From contig NZ_VJOY01000006.1 of assembly GCF_007109405.1 (NCBI RefSeq), positions 1 to 64,000 on the forward strand: a stretch of DNA of 64,000 nucleotides, given 5' to 3'. The notes below the pieces were generated by a model that saw nothing but the letters and a program-made list of their open reading frames with translations, was not told the origin of the DNA and searched no databases. The position numbers were made by a program, and so were the translations under genes. This document shows, piece after piece, positions 16,824-27,776 of this stretch; within the stretch, counting starts at the first letter, position 1; each line of letters opens with the position of its first letter. Source of the DNA: Pseudomonas mangiferae (GTDB lineage Bacteria > Pseudomonadota > Gammaproteobacteria > Pseudomonadales > Pseudomonadaceae).

Positions 16824-17441
16824 ATGTACCACGGGGAAAAATTCAACGCCTGGACCCACCTGGTGGGGGCGGTGCTGGCCTGCATCGGTGCCATCTGGCT
16901 GCTGGTGGAAGCCAGCCTGGCCGGGGAGGTGCGCAAGATCGTCGCGGTGGCCATCTACGGCATCACCCTGCTGCTGCTCTACAGCATCTCCACCGTCTAT
17001 CACAGCGTGCGCGGCCGGGCGAAGGTGGTGATGCGCAAGCTGGACCACCTGTCCATCTACCTGCTGATCGCCGGCAGCTACACGCCGTTCTGCCTGGTGA
17101 CCCTTCGCGGGGCCTGGGGCTGGTCGCTGTTCGGCACGGTATGGGGCCTGGGGGTTGCCGGCATGCTCCAGGAAATCAAGCCGCGCTCCGAGGCGCGGGT
17201 GCTGTCCCTGGTGATCTACGCGGTGATGGGCTGGATCGTGCTGGTGGCGGTGGACCCCTTGATCGAGGCCCTGGGCATCACCGGCTTCTACTGGCTGGCG
17301 GCCGGGGGCGTGCTCTACACCGTGGGCATCCTGTTCTTCGTGCTGGACCAGCGGCTGCGCCACGCCCATGGCATCTGGCACCTGTTCGTGATGGCCGGCA
17401 GCCTGTTGCATTTCGTGGCGATCCTGCGCTACGTGGTCTAG
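16824..17441 (+). CDS. Hemolysin III / YqfA family membrane protein
   Basis: A 205-residue protein with seven hydrophobic helices. It has the hemolysin III signature: N-x-x-T-H-L-V-G near residues 8-15, S-T-V-Y-H-S in the second helix region, K-L-D-H-L-S-I-Y-L-L-I-A-G-S-Y-T-P and a final H-x-x-W-H-L-F-V region. The conserved His and Asp residues resemble the zinc site of PAQR-type receptors and hydrolases. Despite the family name, a cytolytic role is not established. A GGAG lies 10 nt before the ATG. It seems to be a single gene. Confidence 0.88.
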   Translation: MYHGEKFNAWTHLVGAVLACIGAIWLLVEASLAGEVRKIVAVAIYGITLLLLYSISTVYHSVRGRAKVVMRKLDHLSIYLLIAGSYTPFCLVTLRGAWGWSLFGTVWGLGVAGMLQEIKPRSEARVLSLVIYAVMGWIVLVAVDPLIEALGITGFYWLAAGGVLYTVGILFFVLDQRLRHAHGIWHLFVMAGSLLHFVAILRYVV

Positions 17442-17622
17442 GCGTGTGCCTTGGCTTGCGCGGGCCGGACCGCCGCGGGGCCTCGATATTCCATATGGGG
17501 GGCGAGCAACCGCGCATCTTTCTGGAACCGCCTTGGAGGATCACCCCCGATTCAGGGCCCCGGCCCCATGCCCAACCGCGTAGAATCGCCGCGCCACTGG
17601 TTTCGGGTGTAGCGGGGCGGAA

Positions 17623-18516
17623 ATGGATTGGGACAACCTGCGGTTCTTTCTGGAATTGTCGCGGGCCGGCAAGCTGACCGCCGCGGCCCGGCGCCTGGGC
17701 GTCGACCACACCACCGTGGCGCGCCGGGTACAGGCCCTGGAGAAACTGCTGGACCGCCAGCTGTTCATCCGCACCCGCGCCGGCTACCGACTCTCCGAGG
17801 CCGGCCGCGAGCTGCTGGCCCAGGCGGAGGCCATGGAAAGCGCGGTGATGTCCATCGAGCGGGCCAGCAGCACCGCCGACACCCTGTCCGGCCAGGTGCG
17901 CATCGGTGCGACGGAGGGCTACGGCACGGTGATGCTGGCCGGCCAGCTGGCGGCGCTGACCCAGCGCTACCCGCACCTGGGAGTGGACCTGCTGGCGGTG
18001 CCGCGCACCGTGCGGCTGGCCCGCCACGAGGCCGACATCGTGATCACCCTGGAGCGCCCCGAGCGCGGGCCCTACCTGATCACCAAGCTCACTGACTACG
18101 TGCTGCGGCTGTACGCCTCGGAACGCTACCTGGCGTCCCACCCGCCGATCCGCAGCCCGGACGACCTGCGCGGCCACGTGTTCGTCAGCTACATCGAGGA
18201 CCTGCTGTACAGCAAGGAGCTGCTGTACCTAGACGAGATCGCCCGGCCGCGGCAGAGCGCCCTGCGCAGCACCAGCATCCTGGCCCAGCAGGCCGCGGTG
18301 GCGGCGGGCGCCGGGCTGGCGATCCTGCCGGCGTTTTCCGCCTGCAACGAACCGCTGCTGCAGGAAGTGCTGGTGGGGCAGGTGGAGTTCGTCCGCACCT
18401 TCTGGATGCTGATGCCTACCGAGAACAAGGAAATCGCCCGCATGCGGGTCTGCTGGGATTTCCTGCGGGACGTGGCGGCGCGCAACCAGGATCGCCTGCT
18501 GGGCCGCGCCACCTGA
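17623..18516 (+). CDS. LysR-family transcriptional regulator
   Basis: A 297-residue regulator. The N-terminal helix-turn-helix lies at about residues 3-60 (L-R-F-F-L-E-L-S-R-A-G-K-L-T-A-A-A-R-R-L in two parts). It is followed by a linker helix and a substrate-binding domain from about 90. It stands convergent to the mms cluster with only 18 nt between stop codons, so it may or may not control it; no divergent partner is present. The inducer is unknown. Confidence 0.88.
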   Translation: MDWDNLRFFLELSRAGKLTAAARRLGVDHTTVARRVQALEKLLDRQLFIRTRAGYRLSEAGRELLAQAEAMESAVMSIERASSTADTLSGQVRIGATEGYGTVMLAGQLAALTQRYPHLGVDLLAVPRTVRLARHEADIVITLERPERGPYLITKLTDYVLRLYASERYLASHPPIRSPDDLRGHVFVSYIEDLLYSKELLYLDEIARPRQSALRSTSILAQQAAVAAGAGLAILPAFSACNEPLLQEVLVGQVEFVRTFWMLMPTENKEIARMRVCWDFLRDVAARNQDRLLGRAT

Positions 18517-18534
18517 GGCCGCGCGGCCCGTGGC

Positions 18535-19686
18535 TCAGAGCGGGTAGTCGCTCAGCTGGCGGGCGATCAGCAGACGCTGGATCTCGCTGGAGCCTTCGTA
18601 GATCTGGGTGATCCGGGCATCGCGGTAGTAGCGCTCCACCGGGTAGTCCTCCAGGTAGCCGTAGCCGCCATGGATCTGCATGGCTTTGGAGCAGACGAAC
18701 TCCGCCATTTCCGAGGCGAACAGCTTGGCCTGTGACGCTTCCGACAGGCACGGGTGGCCGGCGCTGCGCAGGCGTGCCGCGTGCAGGATCAGCAGCCGCG
18801 CGGCGTTCAGCCGGGTGTGCATGTCCGCCAGCAGGTTGGCGACGCTCTGGTGCTCGATGATCGGCTTGTCGAACTGCACGCGCTCCCGGGCATAGCCCAG
18901 CGCCGCTTCGAAGGCCGCCCGGGCGATGCCCAGGGCCTGGGCGGCGATACCGATACGCCCGCCTTCCAGGTTGGCGAGGGCGATGGCCAGGCCCTTGCCC
19001 CGTGGCCCCAGCAGGTTGGCCTCGGGGATGCGGCAGTTCTGCAGGGTCACCGCGCAGGTGTCCGAGGCACGGATGCCCATCTTGTGCTCGCTGCGTTCCA
19101 CCACGAAGCCGGGGGTGTCGGTGGGCACCAGGAAGGCGGAAAGGCCCTTCTTGCCCAGTTCCGGGTCGGTGACCGCGAAGACGATGGCCAGCTTCGCCCG
19201 GCGGCCGTTGCTGACGAACTGCTTGGCACCGTTGAGCACCCACTGGCCATTTTCCAGCACCGCCCGGGTGCGCAGGTTGTGGGCTTCCGAGCCGGCCTGG
19301 GGCTCGGTCAGGCAAAAGCAGCCGATGGCGCGGCCGCTGGCCAGGTCCGGCAGCCAGGCGTTCTGCTGCTCCGGTGTGCCGTACTTCAGCAGCGGGCCGC
19401 AGCCCACCGAACTGTGGATGCTCATCAGCGCGCCGAGGGCGCCGTCGCCGGCGGAGATCTCCTCCACCGCCAGGGCATAGGCCACGTAGTCGATGTAGGT
19501 GCCGCCGAACTGTTCCGGCACCACCATGCCCAGCAGGCCCAGGTCGCCCAGCTGGGCCACCACCGCGTCGTCGATCCAGCCGGCCTTTTCCCAGGCCTGG
19601 GCGTGGGGGACCACTTCGGCCCGGGCGAAATCCCGGGCCATGTCGCGAATCATGCGTTGTTCGTCACTGAGTTCGATGTCGTGCAT
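18535..19686 (-). CDS. Acyl-CoA dehydrogenase (probable isobutyryl-CoA dehydrogenase)
   Basis: A 383-residue FAD enzyme with the acyl-CoA dehydrogenase motifs: C-F-C-L-T-E-P-x-A-G-S-E at about 120-132, G-N/K-K-x-F-V-S-N, and the C-terminal [10 protein letters not shown] that holds the catalytic Glu region. It forms the last gene of a cluster with a 3-hydroxyisobutyryl-CoA hydrolase, MmsB and MmsA, so isobutyryl-CoA from valine is the likely substrate. The ATG at 19686 begins [10 protein letters not shown], the usual start of the family; a longer frame upstream would overlap the preceding gene. Confidence 0.88.
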   Translation of the reverse strand: MHDIELSDEQRMIRDMARDFARAEVVPHAQAWEKAGWIDDAVVAQLGDLGLLGMVVPEQFGGTYIDYVAYALAVEEISAGDGALGALMSIHSSVGCGPLLKYGTPEQQNAWLPDLASGRAIGCFCLTEPQAGSEAHNLRTRAVLENGQWVLNGAKQFVSNGRRAKLAIVFAVTDPELGKKGLSAFLVPTDTPGFVVERSEHKMGIRASDTCAVTLQNCRIPEANLLGPRGKGLAIALANLEGGRIGIAAQALGIARAAFEAALGYARERVQFDKPIIEHQSVANLLADMHTRLNAARLLILHAARLRSAGHPCLSEASQAKLFASEMAEFVCSKAMQIHGGYGYLEDYPVERYYRDARITQIYEGSSEIQRLLIARQLSDYPL

Positions 19687-19712
19687 CGTCGTTCCTTGAA
19701 AAAGCGAAGGAT

Positions 19713-20774
19713 TCAGAAATCGGCGAAGAACGCCTGCACCCGTTCGGGGCTCACGTCTGCCAGGCGAGGCGGGTTCCAGCGCGGTTGCTTGTCCTTGTCG
19801 ATCAGCAGGGCGCGCACGCCTTCCATGATGTCGCCGCGGTCGAACCACTGGCGATCCAAGTGCGTTTCCAGGCGGAAGCAGTCGGCCAGGCGCAAGGTGC
19901 GGCCGCGGCGCAGAAGCTCCAGGGTCACCGCCAGGGCCAGGGGCGAGCGGCCGTCCAACTGGGCGACGGTCTCCTCGGCCCAGGGGCGCAGCGCGGGATC
20001 GGTTTCCGCCAGCAGGGATGCGCGGATGGCGGCCATATCGGGCTGGGAGAAGTGCCGGTCGATGGCCGCCTGCAGCGGCGCCAGGCGTGCGGCGGGCAGT
20101 TCCCGCCGCGCCAGCTCGTCCAGCAGTCCGGCCAGGACCTGGGCGGCGGGGCGGTCCCAGGCGAGGCTGTCCAGGCGCGCCTCCAGTTCTGCGAAGCGGG
20201 TAGAAGGCAGAACATGGTCCGCCAGGCCGGCGCGCAGGGCGTCGGCGGCGCCCACGTGGGTGCCGGTGAGGCCCAGGTAGAGGCCCAGTTCGCCGGGCAG
20301 GCGTGGCAGGAAGTAGCTGCCGCCCACGTCCGGGAAGTAGCCGATGCCGGTTTCCGGCATGCCCATGCGCACCCGCTCACCCACCACCCGCAGCGAAGCG
20401 CCCTGCACCAGTCCCATGCCGCCGCCGAGGACGAAGCCGTCCATCAGCGCCAGCACCGGCTTGGCGTAGGCGTGGATGTACTGGTCGAGGGCGTATTCCT
20501 CCTCGAAGAAGCGCAGGTGCAGGTCGCCACCGGCCTTGTGGCTGTCGTACAGGGAGCGGATATCGCCGCCGGCGCAGAAGGCCTTCTCGCCGGCCCCGCG
20601 CAGTACCACCGCCTGGATCGCCGGGTCGTCCGCCCACTGCTGCAGGTGCCGATGGAGCAGCCGCACCATCTCCAGGGTCAGGGCATTGAGCCCGGCGGGG
20701 CGGTTCAGGGTCAGGTAGCCGATGCCGTTGCGGACCTCGTGCAGGATCGGGCTGTCCGTGTCGGCCCCGCTCAT
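19713..20774 (-). CDS. 3-hydroxyisobutyryl-CoA hydrolase (enoyl-CoA hydratase superfamily)
   Basis: A 353-residue crotonase-fold enzyme. It has N-R-P-x-G-L-N-A-L at about 25-33, [12 protein letters not shown] near 66-77 and G-G-G-M-G near 115. The length (hydratases are about 260) and the conserved C-terminal F-R-x-E and D-F[12 protein letters not shown] block mark it as a hydrolase of the HIBCH type. It releases 3-hydroxyisobutyrate, the substrate of MmsB encoded just upstream with a 4-nt overlap. Such enzymes are often labelled only as enoyl-CoA hydratases. Confidence 0.87.
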   Translation of the reverse strand: MSGADTDSPILHEVRNGIGYLTLNRPAGLNALTLEMVRLLHRHLQQWADDPAIQAVVLRGAGEKAFCAGGDIRSLYDSHKAGGDLHLRFFEEEYALDQYIHAYAKPVLALMDGFVLGGGMGLVQGASLRVVGERVRMGMPETGIGYFPDVGGSYFLPRLPGELGLYLGLTGTHVGAADALRAGLADHVLPSTRFAELEARLDSLAWDRPAAQVLAGLLDELARRELPAARLAPLQAAIDRHFSQPDMAAIRASLLAETDPALRPWAEETVAQLDGRSPLALAVTLELLRRGRTLRLADCFRLETHLDRQWFDRGDIMEGVRALLIDKDKQPRWNPPRLADVSPERVQAFFADF

Positions 20775-21667
20775 GCCTCCGGCTCCTGGGCGTAAAGCTT
20801 AATGATCGAGGAGAAGTCCAGACCGCCATGGCCCTGCAGGCTGAAGGCCTGGTAGAGCTGCTGGGCCAGGGCGCCGAGGATCACCGGCTGGCGCACCTGC
20901 CTGGCCGCCTCGCTGGCCAGCCCCAGGTCCTTGAGCATCAGGTCGGTGCCGAAGCCGCCGCTGTAGCCGCGAGACGCCGGGGCGTTTTCCAGCACGCCGG
21001 GGAACGGGTTGTTCACCTCCGAGGCCCAGCAGCGGCCGCTGCTGGTATTGATGATGCCGGCCAGGACCTTGGCGTCCATGCCCAGGGCGACGCCCAGGGA
21101 CATGGCCTCGGCGACACCGATCATGGAAATCCCCAGCAGCATGTTGTTGGCCACCTTCGCCACCTGGCCGTTGCCGGACGCGCCGCAGTGCACGACGTTC
21201 TTGCCCATGGCGGCGAGGATCGGCTGGGCGCGCTGGAAGTCCTCGGCAGCGCCACCGATCATGAAGGTCAGGGTGCCGGCCGCGGCTCCCACGGTGCCGC
21301 CGGACACCGGCGCGTCCAGCATCGGGTTGCCGTGGGCGGCCGCCGCCTTGGCCACGTCGCGGGCGCTCAGCGGATCGATGGTGGAGGAGTCGATCAGCAG
21401 CACGCCGGCGGGCAGGTGGGCGAGCAGGCCGTCCTCGCCCAGGTAGACCGCCTTCACGTGGGCCGCGGCGGGCAACATGGTGATCACCACGTCGACCCCG
21501 GCGCCGGCCACCGCGCCCACCGAGGCGGCCTCCCGGGCGCCGGCTTCCACCAGCCCGGCGAGGGCCGGCTTGGACAGGTCGAAGGCGGTGACCTGGTGGC
21601 CGGCCTTGAGCAGGTTGCGGGCCATCGGGCCGCCCATGTTGCCGAGTCCTAGAAATCCGATATGCAT
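20771..21667 (-). CDS. mmsB: 3-hydroxyisobutyrate dehydrogenase
   Basis: A 298-residue NAD-dependent dehydrogenase of the beta-hydroxyacid family. The nucleotide-binding G-F-L-G-L-G-N-M-G is at residues 4-12, the D-A-P-V-S-G-G substrate motif near 118-124, and the G-x-x-x-x-x-K-x-x-N-N motif with the catalytic Lys near 170. It oxidises 3-hydroxyisobutyrate to methylmalonate semialdehyde, the substrate of MmsA. The stop codon overlaps the start of the hydrolase gene (ATGA). Context in the valine pathway makes this assignment firm. Confidence 0.92.
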   Translation of the reverse strand: MHIGFLGLGNMGGPMARNLLKAGHQVTAFDLSKPALAGLVEAGAREAASVGAVAGAGVDVVITMLPAAAHVKAVYLGEDGLLAHLPAGVLLIDSSTIDPLSARDVAKAAAAHGNPMLDAPVSGGTVGAAAGTLTFMIGGAAEDFQRAQPILAAMGKNVVHCGASGNGQVAKVANNMLLGISMIGVAEAMSLGVALGMDAKVLAGIINTSSGRCWASEVNNPFPGVLENAPASRGYSGGFGTDLMLKDLGLASEAARQVRQPVILGALAQQLYQAFSLQGHGGLDFSSIIKLYAQEPEA

Positions 21668-21749
21668 GGCCGTGTCCTTGTTGTTCTTGTGGGGAAGGGC
21701 GCCGGAGCGCCATGGCGCAGCCCGCCGCCACGGGGGCGGCGGGCGCGGC

Positions 21750-23258
21750 TCACTTGAGGGTGATGGTGGTGTTGATGCCGCCCACGTCGTCCTCGTCGAA
21801 CCAGCGCTGGGTGACGGTCTTGGTCTGGGTGTAGAACTGCACCACCTGTTTGCCGTACGGCCCCAGGTCGCCCAGCTTGGACGCCCGCGAGCCGGTGAAG
21901 GAGAACAGCGGTACCGGCACCGGGATCGGCACGTTGATGCCCACCTGGCCCACGTCGATCTCTTCCTGGAAGTGACGGGCGGCCGCGCCGGAGCGGGTGA
22001 ACAGCGCGGTGCCGTTGCCGTTGGGGTTGGCGTTGACCAGGGCGATGGCCTCGTCCAGGGTCTCGGCCTCCATCACGCAGAGCACCGGGCCGAAGACTTC
22101 CTCGCGGTAGATGCTCATCTCCGGCTTCACCTTGGCGAAGATGGTGGGGCCGACGAAGTTGCCCTTCTCGAACCCGGAGACATTGGGCTGTCGGCCATCC
22201 AGGGCCAGCTCGGCGCCTTCCTCGACGCCGCGCTGGATCAGCCCGGTGACCCGGTCCAGGGCGGCGCAGGACACCAGCGGGCCGACGTCGGTGCCCTGTT
22301 CGGTGCCGGCGTTGACCTTGAGGGTCTTGGCCTTCTCCACCAGCTCCGGCAGCCAGGCGCGTGCCTCGCCCACCAGCACCAGCACCGACAGCGCCATGCA
22401 GCGCTGGCCAGCCGCGCCGAAAGCGGCGCCCACCAGGTTGTTGAGGGTCTGCTGCTTGTTGGCATCGGGCAGGATCACCCCGTGGTTCTTCGCGCCCATC
22501 ATGCACTGCACGCGTTTGCCGGCCTGGCTGGCACGGTGGTAGACGTGGGTGCCGACTTTGGTGGAGCCGACGAAGGACACCGCCTTGATGTCGGGGTGGT
22601 CGCAGATCAGGTTCACCGCGTCGGCGCCGCCGTGGATCACGTTGAGCACGCCCGCCGGAATGCCGGCCTCCAGGGCCAGCTCGGCCAGGCGCATGGTCAC
22701 CATGGGGTCCTGCTCGGACGGCTTGAGGACGAAGGTGTTGCCGGTGGCGATGGCCATGGGGAACATCCACAGGGGAATCATCGCCGGGAAGTTGAACGGG
22801 GTGATACCCGCGCAGACGCCCAGGGGCTGCAGCAGGGTATAGGTGTCGACGGCGTTGGCCACGTTGTTGGCCAGTTCGCCCAGTTGCAGGTTGCCGATGC
22901 CGGCGGCGTGTTCCACCACCTCCAGGCCGCGGAACACGTCGCCCTCGGCGTCCGGCAGGGTCTTGCCCTGCTCGGCGGTGAGGATCGCCGCCAGTTCCTT
23001 CATGTTGTCCCGGATCAGCTGCTGGTACTTGAGGAAGATCCGCGCCCGGGTGCCGATGGGGGTCTTGCGCCAGGTCTGGAAGGCGCGCTTGGCGCTGGCG
23101 ACGGCGGCGTTCATTTCTTCGGCGGTGGCGAACGGCACCCGCGCCAAGACTTCCTGAGTCGCCGGGTTGACCACTTCGCGCCACTGGGTGGTGGTGGACT
23201 CCACCAGCTTGCCGTCGATCAGCAGTTTGACGGTGGGGACAGCATTCGCTTGGGACAT
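21750..23258 (-). CDS. mmsA: Methylmalonate-semialdehyde dehydrogenase (CoA-acylating)
   Basis: A 502-residue aldehyde dehydrogenase of the MmsA type that forms propionyl-CoA from methylmalonate semialdehyde. Visible are [10 protein letters not shown] near 140-150 and G-Q-R-C-M-A-L-S with catalytic C287. The Cys is not followed by the general-base Glu pattern of ordinary aldehyde dehydrogenases. It is the first gene of the valine cluster on this strand, 82 nt before mmsB, so the promoter should lie in 23259-23400. Confidence 0.93.
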   Translation of the reverse strand: MSQANAVPTVKLLIDGKLVESTTTQWREVVNPATQEVLARVPFATAEEMNAAVASAKRAFQTWRKTPIGTRARIFLKYQQLIRDNMKELAAILTAEQGKTLPDAEGDVFRGLEVVEHAAGIGNLQLGELANNVANAVDTYTLLQPLGVCAGITPFNFPAMIPLWMFPMAIATGNTFVLKPSEQDPMVTMRLAELALEAGIPAGVLNVIHGGADAVNLICDHPDIKAVSFVGSTKVGTHVYHRASQAGKRVQCMMGAKNHGVILPDANKQQTLNNLVGAAFGAAGQRCMALSVLVLVGEARAWLPELVEKAKTLKVNAGTEQGTDVGPLVSCAALDRVTGLIQRGVEEGAELALDGRQPNVSGFEKGNFVGPTIFAKVKPEMSIYREEVFGPVLCVMEAETLDEAIALVNANPNGNGTALFTRSGAAARHFQEEIDVGQVGINVPIPVPVPLFSFTGSRASKLGDLGPYGKQVVQFYTQTKTVTQRWFDEDDVGGINTTITLK

Positions 23259-23479
23259 GGCAGGGCCTGCTCGATTGTTGTTGTGGGGCTGCCAGGCAGC
23301 CGGTTGCTACGATCCTAACAACGCAAATTTGCCGATATCAATGCGGCTCCGCGCATAACGGGTCTGCATGAATGCACAACGGGCGGAAAATGTCGTTGCC
23401 TGGCGGCTGGAATCCGCCGCATGACGGCGTTGGGTGGGGTGCAGGCGAGGAGGCGTCGCGGCACGACCGGCGCCACGAA

Positions 23480-23517
23480 AAGAAACGCGGCATCGCCCAG
23501 GGCTCGGGCGATGCCGC
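23480..23517 (-). terminator. Rho-independent terminator of the hybrid kinase gene
   Basis: A perfect 12-bp stem (23487-23498 with 23506-23517) around a 7-nt loop. On the minus strand it is followed by GTTTCTTTTC, 14 nt after the kinase stop codon. Confidence 0.75.
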
Positions 23518-23530
23518 TGCGGTGCAGGTA

Positions 23531-26500
23531 TCAGGCGTCCAGCAGGATCGCGCGCACCCGGGTCGCCAGCATGTCGAGGCTGAAGGGCTTGGTCAGCACG
23601 TGCATGCCGGGTTCCAGATCGCCCTGGCCGATCACCGCGCTCTCGGCGTAACCGGTGATGAACAGTACTTTCAGCGCCGGTCGCAGCTGGCGCGCGGCGT
23701 CGGCCATCTGCCGGCCATTCATGCCGCCGGGCAGGCCGACGTCGCTGATCAGCAGGTCGATGCGCTGGTCGGATTGCAGGGCGCCTAGCCCAGCGGCGCC
23801 GTCGGCGGCCTCCAGGGTGGCGTAGCCGAGTTCTTCCAGCACCTCGCCGATCAACATGCGGATGGCCGGCTCATCGTCCACCACCAGCACGGTCTGGCCA
23901 GCATCGGCCCGGGGCGCCTCGGTGAAGGCGTCCGGCACGGTTTCCTCCTCGCTGTCGCCCAGGTGCCGCGGCAGATAGAGGCAGACCCGGGTGCCGGCGC
24001 CCGGTACCGACTGGATGTTCGCCAGCCCCCCAGACTGCTTGGCGAAGCCGTAGATCATCGACAGCCCGAGGCCGGTGCCCATGCCCAGGGGCTTGGTGGT
24101 GAAGAACGGGTCGAAGGCCCGGGCTGCCACCTCGGCGCTCATCCCGGTACCGGTGTCGCTCACCGCGATGGCCACGTAGGGGCCGGCCGGCAGGTCGCCC
24201 TCGCCGAGGTGCACGTTGGCGGTCTCGATCAACAGCTGGCCGCCGTCGGGCATGGCGTCCCGGGCGTTGATGCACAGGTTGAGGAGGGCGTTCTCCAGCT
24301 GGTTCGGGTCGCAGAGGATGGTCCACAGGTCGCGGGCGGCCTCGGTGTGCAGTTCGATCTGCGGCCCGACGGTGCGGCGGATCAGCTCCTCCATCTCGTG
24401 GATCAGCGAGTTGGCGCGGGTCGGCTTGGGGTCCAGGGTCTGCCGGCGGGAAAACGCCAGCAGCCGGTGGGTCAGGGCGGCGGCGCGGTTGGCCGAGGCC
24501 AGGGCGGCATCCACGTAGCGCCCGAGGCCGTCGACCCGGCCCTGGTCGATGCGTGTGTGCAGCAGGTCGAGGCTGCCGATGATGCCGGTGAGCAGGTTGT
24601 TGAAATCGTGGGCCAGGCCGCCAGTGAGCTGGCCGACCGCTTCCATCTTCTGGCTCTGGTGCAGGCGCTCCTGGGCTTCCCGTAGGGCCGCCGCCTGTTC
24701 CTTCACCGGGGTGACGTCCCGCACCGTGGCGTAGATCAGGCCGTCCCGGGGTACCGCGTTCCAGGAGAACCAGCGGTAGCTGCCGTCGCGGTGGCGGTAG
24801 CGGTTCTCGAAGGCGGTCACCGTGGTCTCGCAGGTCAGGGCGTGCATGGCCTGCTCGGAGACCGCCAGGTCGTCCGGGTGCACCAGGGCGGAGAAGCGCT
24901 GGGCCTTGATGGTGGCCTCGTCCCAGCCCAGGGTGCGCTCCCAGGCCGGGTTGAGGGTGACGAAGTGGCCGTCCGGGCGGGCGGTGCAGAGCATGTCGGG
25001 GGAGGTCTGCCAGACCAGGTCGCGCTCCCGGGTACGAGCTTCCACCCGCTGCTCCAGGGTTTCGGCGAGCTCCCGCAACTGCGCCTCGCTGGCGCGCAGG
25101 CGCTCCTCGGCGACGATGCGCTCGGTGAGGTCCACGGTCACGGTGAGCACTGCGCGTGGTCGACCCTGCTCGTCGTCCAGGCGGCTGAGGCTGCTATGGG
25201 TCCAGACGATGCTGCCATCCGGCTGCACGTAGCGCTTCTCCATGATCACCGGGCGTTCGGAGACTAGTACCTGCTCGAAGGCGGCGGCGCTCTTGGCGAG
25301 GTCCTCGGGGTGGGTGACCTGGGCACCGGTGGCGGCCAGCACCTGCTCGTGGCTCAGGCCGAGAATCCGGCAGAGTTCGGTGTTGGCGCGCAGGAAGCGG
25401 CCGTCCAGGCTGCGTTCGGAGAGGCCCACGGCGGCCTGGGCGAAGATCGCCGCGAGGCGCGCCTCGCTTTCCCGCAGGGCGGTTTCCACCCGCACCCGCT
25501 CGGTGATGTCGCGTCCCACCGAGACCAGCTGGGCCGTCCCGTCCTCGGCGCCGGCCAGGGGCGAGATCATCAGGTCCCACCATTTCGGCGTGCCCGCCTC
25601 GGTGGGCCGGAACCCCTGGAAGCGGCCGATCCGGCCGGCCCGGGCCTCGGCCACTGCGGCGCAGGCGGCCTCGTAGTCGCGGCCTTTCCAGGTCTGCAGC
25701 CAGGAGCGGCCCACCAGCGCCTCGGGGTCGCGAATCTCCATGGCCTCCACGCCGCCGGGGCTGATGAAGCGCAGGCGCCCCTCCAGGTCCAGCACCACGA
25801 TGCAGTCACGGCTGGAGCCGAGGATCAGCTGGTTCAGGCCCTGGGCTTCCTGCAGGGCCTGCTCGGCGGCGCGGGTGGCGGTGACGTTGCGGGACACCGC
25901 CAGCAGGCGCTGGGGCTGGCCGTTCGCGCCGAGGATCGGCGTGACCCGCACGTCCCACCAGCTGCTGTCGCCATCGGCGAAGCGGGCGAGCCCCTGGAAC
26001 TGGCCGACCCCGCCGGCGCGGGCGGTCTCCAGGGCCTCGCGGGCGACGGCGGTGTCCTGAGGCCAGAAATCCAGCCAGGGGCGGCCGCGCAGGTCGTTGC
26101 CGGGCGCCAGCTGCAGCGCGCGCCGGCCACCCTCGCTCATGAACAGCAGGGTGCCGTCCAGCTCCAGGACCTTGATGCAGTCGTCGGATGAGGCCAGGAC
26201 CCCGCGCAGGAATTCCGCGTCCGCCCGCTGGGCCTCGGTGGCCTGGCGCTGGTCGGTCTGGTCGCGGAGCACCTTGAGGAAGCCCAGGTGCCGGCCTTCG
26301 CCATCGCGCAGGGCGAGGGTCTCGCCGCTGGCCCAGAAGGGGCCGTCGTCCCGCAGGTACCAGCGTTCGCCCTGGACACGGCCCTCGTTCAAGGCGCGCT
26401 GGCACTCCTCGGCGCACCCACCGGCCTGGCGCTGTTCGAGGGGGTCGCAGAACGCCAGGGGCTGGCCCAGCAGGTCGGGAGCGGCGCGGCGGAACAGTCG

Positions 26501-26677
26501 CTCGGCACCGCCGTTGCAATCGACGATGGAGCCCTCGCGGTCGGTGACCAGCAGGGCCACGTCAAGGGTGTTGGCGAACAGCGCGCGGTGACGGTCGGCA
26601 TCGGCCCGCAGGCGGGCGTTCTCCGTCTCCAGCGCGTCGAGTCGGCGGCGCAGGCGTTCGAGTTCTGTATCAGGCAT
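23531..26677 (-). CDS. Multi-PAS hybrid sensor histidine kinase
   Basis: A 1048-residue signalling protein with no membrane segment. A short coiled coil (1-28) is followed by about five PAS domains (roughly 30-140, 155-270, 280-395, 405-520 and 555-665), then a histidine kinase core with H690 in [10 protein letters not shown], an ATPase domain with N-A-R-D-A-M near 815 and D-T-G-T-G-M and G-T-G-L-G-L, and a C-terminal receiver domain with phospho-acceptor D979. This HisKA and receiver arrangement is common in soluble Pseudomonas hybrid kinases. PAS2 and PAS3 are similar to each other (both contain W-W-D near the end), suggesting duplication. No response regulator gene is next to it; the signal is unknown. 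Confidence 0.9.
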   Translation of the reverse strand: MPDTELERLRRRLDALETENARLRADADRHRALFANTLDVALLVTDREGSIVDCNGGAERLFRRAAPDLLGQPLAFCDPLEQRQAGGCAEECQRALNEGRVQGERWYLRDDGPFWASGETLALRDGEGRHLGFLKVLRDQTDQRQATEAQRADAEFLRGVLASSDDCIKVLELDGTLLFMSEGGRRALQLAPGNDLRGRPWLDFWPQDTAVAREALETARAGGVGQFQGLARFADGDSSWWDVRVTPILGANGQPQRLLAVSRNVTATRAAEQALQEAQGLNQLILGSSRDCIVVLDLEGRLRFISPGGVEAMEIRDPEALVGRSWLQTWKGRDYEAACAAVAEARAGRIGRFQGFRPTEAGTPKWWDLMISPLAGAEDGTAQLVSVGRDITERVRVETALRESEARLAAIFAQAAVGLSERSLDGRFLRANTELCRILGLSHEQVLAATGAQVTHPEDLAKSAAAFEQVLVSERPVIMEKRYVQPDGSIVWTHSSLSRLDDEQGRPRAVLTVTVDLTERIVAEERLRASEAQLRELAETLEQRVEARTRERDLVWQTSPDMLCTARPDGHFVTLNPAWERTLGWDEATIKAQRFSALVHPDDLAVSEQAMHALTCETTVTAFENRYRHRDGSYRWFSWNAVPRDGLIYATVRDVTPVKEQAAALREAQERLHQSQKMEAVGQLTGGLAHDFNNLLTGIIGSLDLLHTRIDQGRVDGLGRYVDAALASANRAAALTHRLLAFSRRQTLDPKPTRANSLIHEMEELIRRTVGPQIELHTEAARDLWTILCDPNQLENALLNLCINARDAMPDGGQLLIETANVHLGEGDLPAGPYVAIAVSDTGTGMSAEVAARAFDPFFTTKPLGMGTGLGLSMIYGFAKQSGGLANIQSVPGAGTRVCLYLPRHLGDSEEETVPDAFTEAPRADAGQTVLVVDDEPAIRMLIGEVLEELGYATLEAADGAAGLGALQSDQRIDLLISDVGLPGGMNGRQMADAARQLRPALKVLFITGYAESAVIGQGDLEPGMHVLTKPFSLDMLATRVRAILLDA

Positions 26678-26974
26678 GCGGTCTGTCCTACTTCCGGGAT
26701 GGACGGGCCGGACGATACGGTCGGCCAGCGTTCGCGGTGTCGCGCCTCAGCACCGCTGAGGGCAGGTCACGAAACGAAAGTCGAGCGAGATGGAATAGTT
26801 GAGCGCGGCAGTATGGCGTGGGACGCGCGTCCTGTCACCCGACGGGCGCCGGCAGGCCAGGCACGCCGGGGCCTCCGCCGTCCTGGGGAACTGCCGGCGG
26901 TCCAGGCGGCCTGATCAGCATGACTCCGCGGCGCCCCGTCCCGGTCGGTGCCCGCTTATCCCGAGGAGGAAACC
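26678..26974. other. Divergent intergenic region, 297 bp
   Basis: It separates the hybrid kinase (minus) from the short-chain dehydrogenase (plus) and should hold promoters for both. No clear promoter or repeat was found; the strong ribosome site GAGGAGG at 26963-26969 precedes the dehydrogenase start. Confidence 0.5.
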
Positions 26975-27769
26975 ATGCAGATCGATCTGAACGGCAAGCG
27001 CGCCCTGGTGAGCGGTTCCACCGGCGGCATCGGCCTGGCCATCGCCCGCGGGCTCGCCGGTGCCGGCGCCGAGGTGGTGGTCAACGGTCGCAGCGACGAG
27101 CGCGTGCAGCAGGCCATCGCCGCCATCCGCCAGGACTGCCCCCAGGCGCGCCTGACCGGCGTCAGCGCCGACCTGGGCAGCGCCGCCGGCGCCCAGCAGC
27201 TGTTCGCCCAGGTCGCGGAGGTGGACATCCTGGTGAACAACCTGGGCATCTTCGAGCCCAAGGGCTTCTTCGAGATTCCCGACGAGGACTGGCAGCGCTT
27301 CTTCGAGGTGAACGTGATGAGCGCCGTACGCCTGTCGCGGCACTACGCGCCGAAGATGGCGGCGCGGGGCTGGGGGCGGGTGCTGTTCCTCTCCAGCGAG
27401 TCGGGCCTGCAGATTCCCACCGAGATGGTCCACTACGGCATGACCAAGACCGCCCTGCTGGCGGTGTCCCGGGGCCTCGCGGAAACCCTGGCCGGCAGCG
27501 GCGTGACGGTGAACGCGGTGCTGCCGGGGCCGACCCGCTCCGAAGGCGTGGGCGACTTCTTCGAATCCCTGGCCCAGGAAAAGGGCGTGCCGGTGTCGCA
27601 ACTGGAGCAGGACTTCATCCGCGACAATCGCCCCAGCTCGGTGATCGGCCGGCTGGCCACGGTGGAGGAGGTGGCGAACATGGTGGTCTACCTGGCCTCG
27701 CCCCAGGCATCCGCCACCACCGGGGCTTCCGTGCGGGTGGACGGCGGGGTGATCCGCTCCATCGCCTGA
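26975..27769 (+). CDS. Short-chain dehydrogenase/reductase
   Basis: A 264-residue NAD(P)-dependent oxidoreductase. The cofactor motif S-T-G-G-I-G-L-A lies at residues 14-21, N-N-L-G near 88-91 and the catalytic Ser-Tyr-Lys set as S-S-E-S-G, then H-Y-G-M-T-K. The C-terminal T-G-A-S-V-R-V-D-G-G ending is typical. ATG 26975 is preferred to a start at 26948 because GAGGAGG lies just before it. The substrate is unknown; the gene ends 7 nt from a convergent nitronate monooxygenase gene. Confidence 0.88.
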   Translation: MQIDLNGKRALVSGSTGGIGLAIARGLAGAGAEVVVNGRSDERVQQAIAAIRQDCPQARLTGVSADLGSAAGAQQLFAQVAEVDILVNNLGIFEPKGFFEIPDEDWQRFFEVNVMSAVRLSRHYAPKMAARGWGRVLFLSSESGLQIPTEMVHYGMTKTALLAVSRGLAETLAGSGVTVNAVLPGPTRSEGVGDFFESLAQEKGVPVSQLEQDFIRDNRPSSVIGRLATVEEVANMVVYLASPQASATTGASVRVDGGVIRSIA

Positions 27770-27776
27770 CAGCGGT

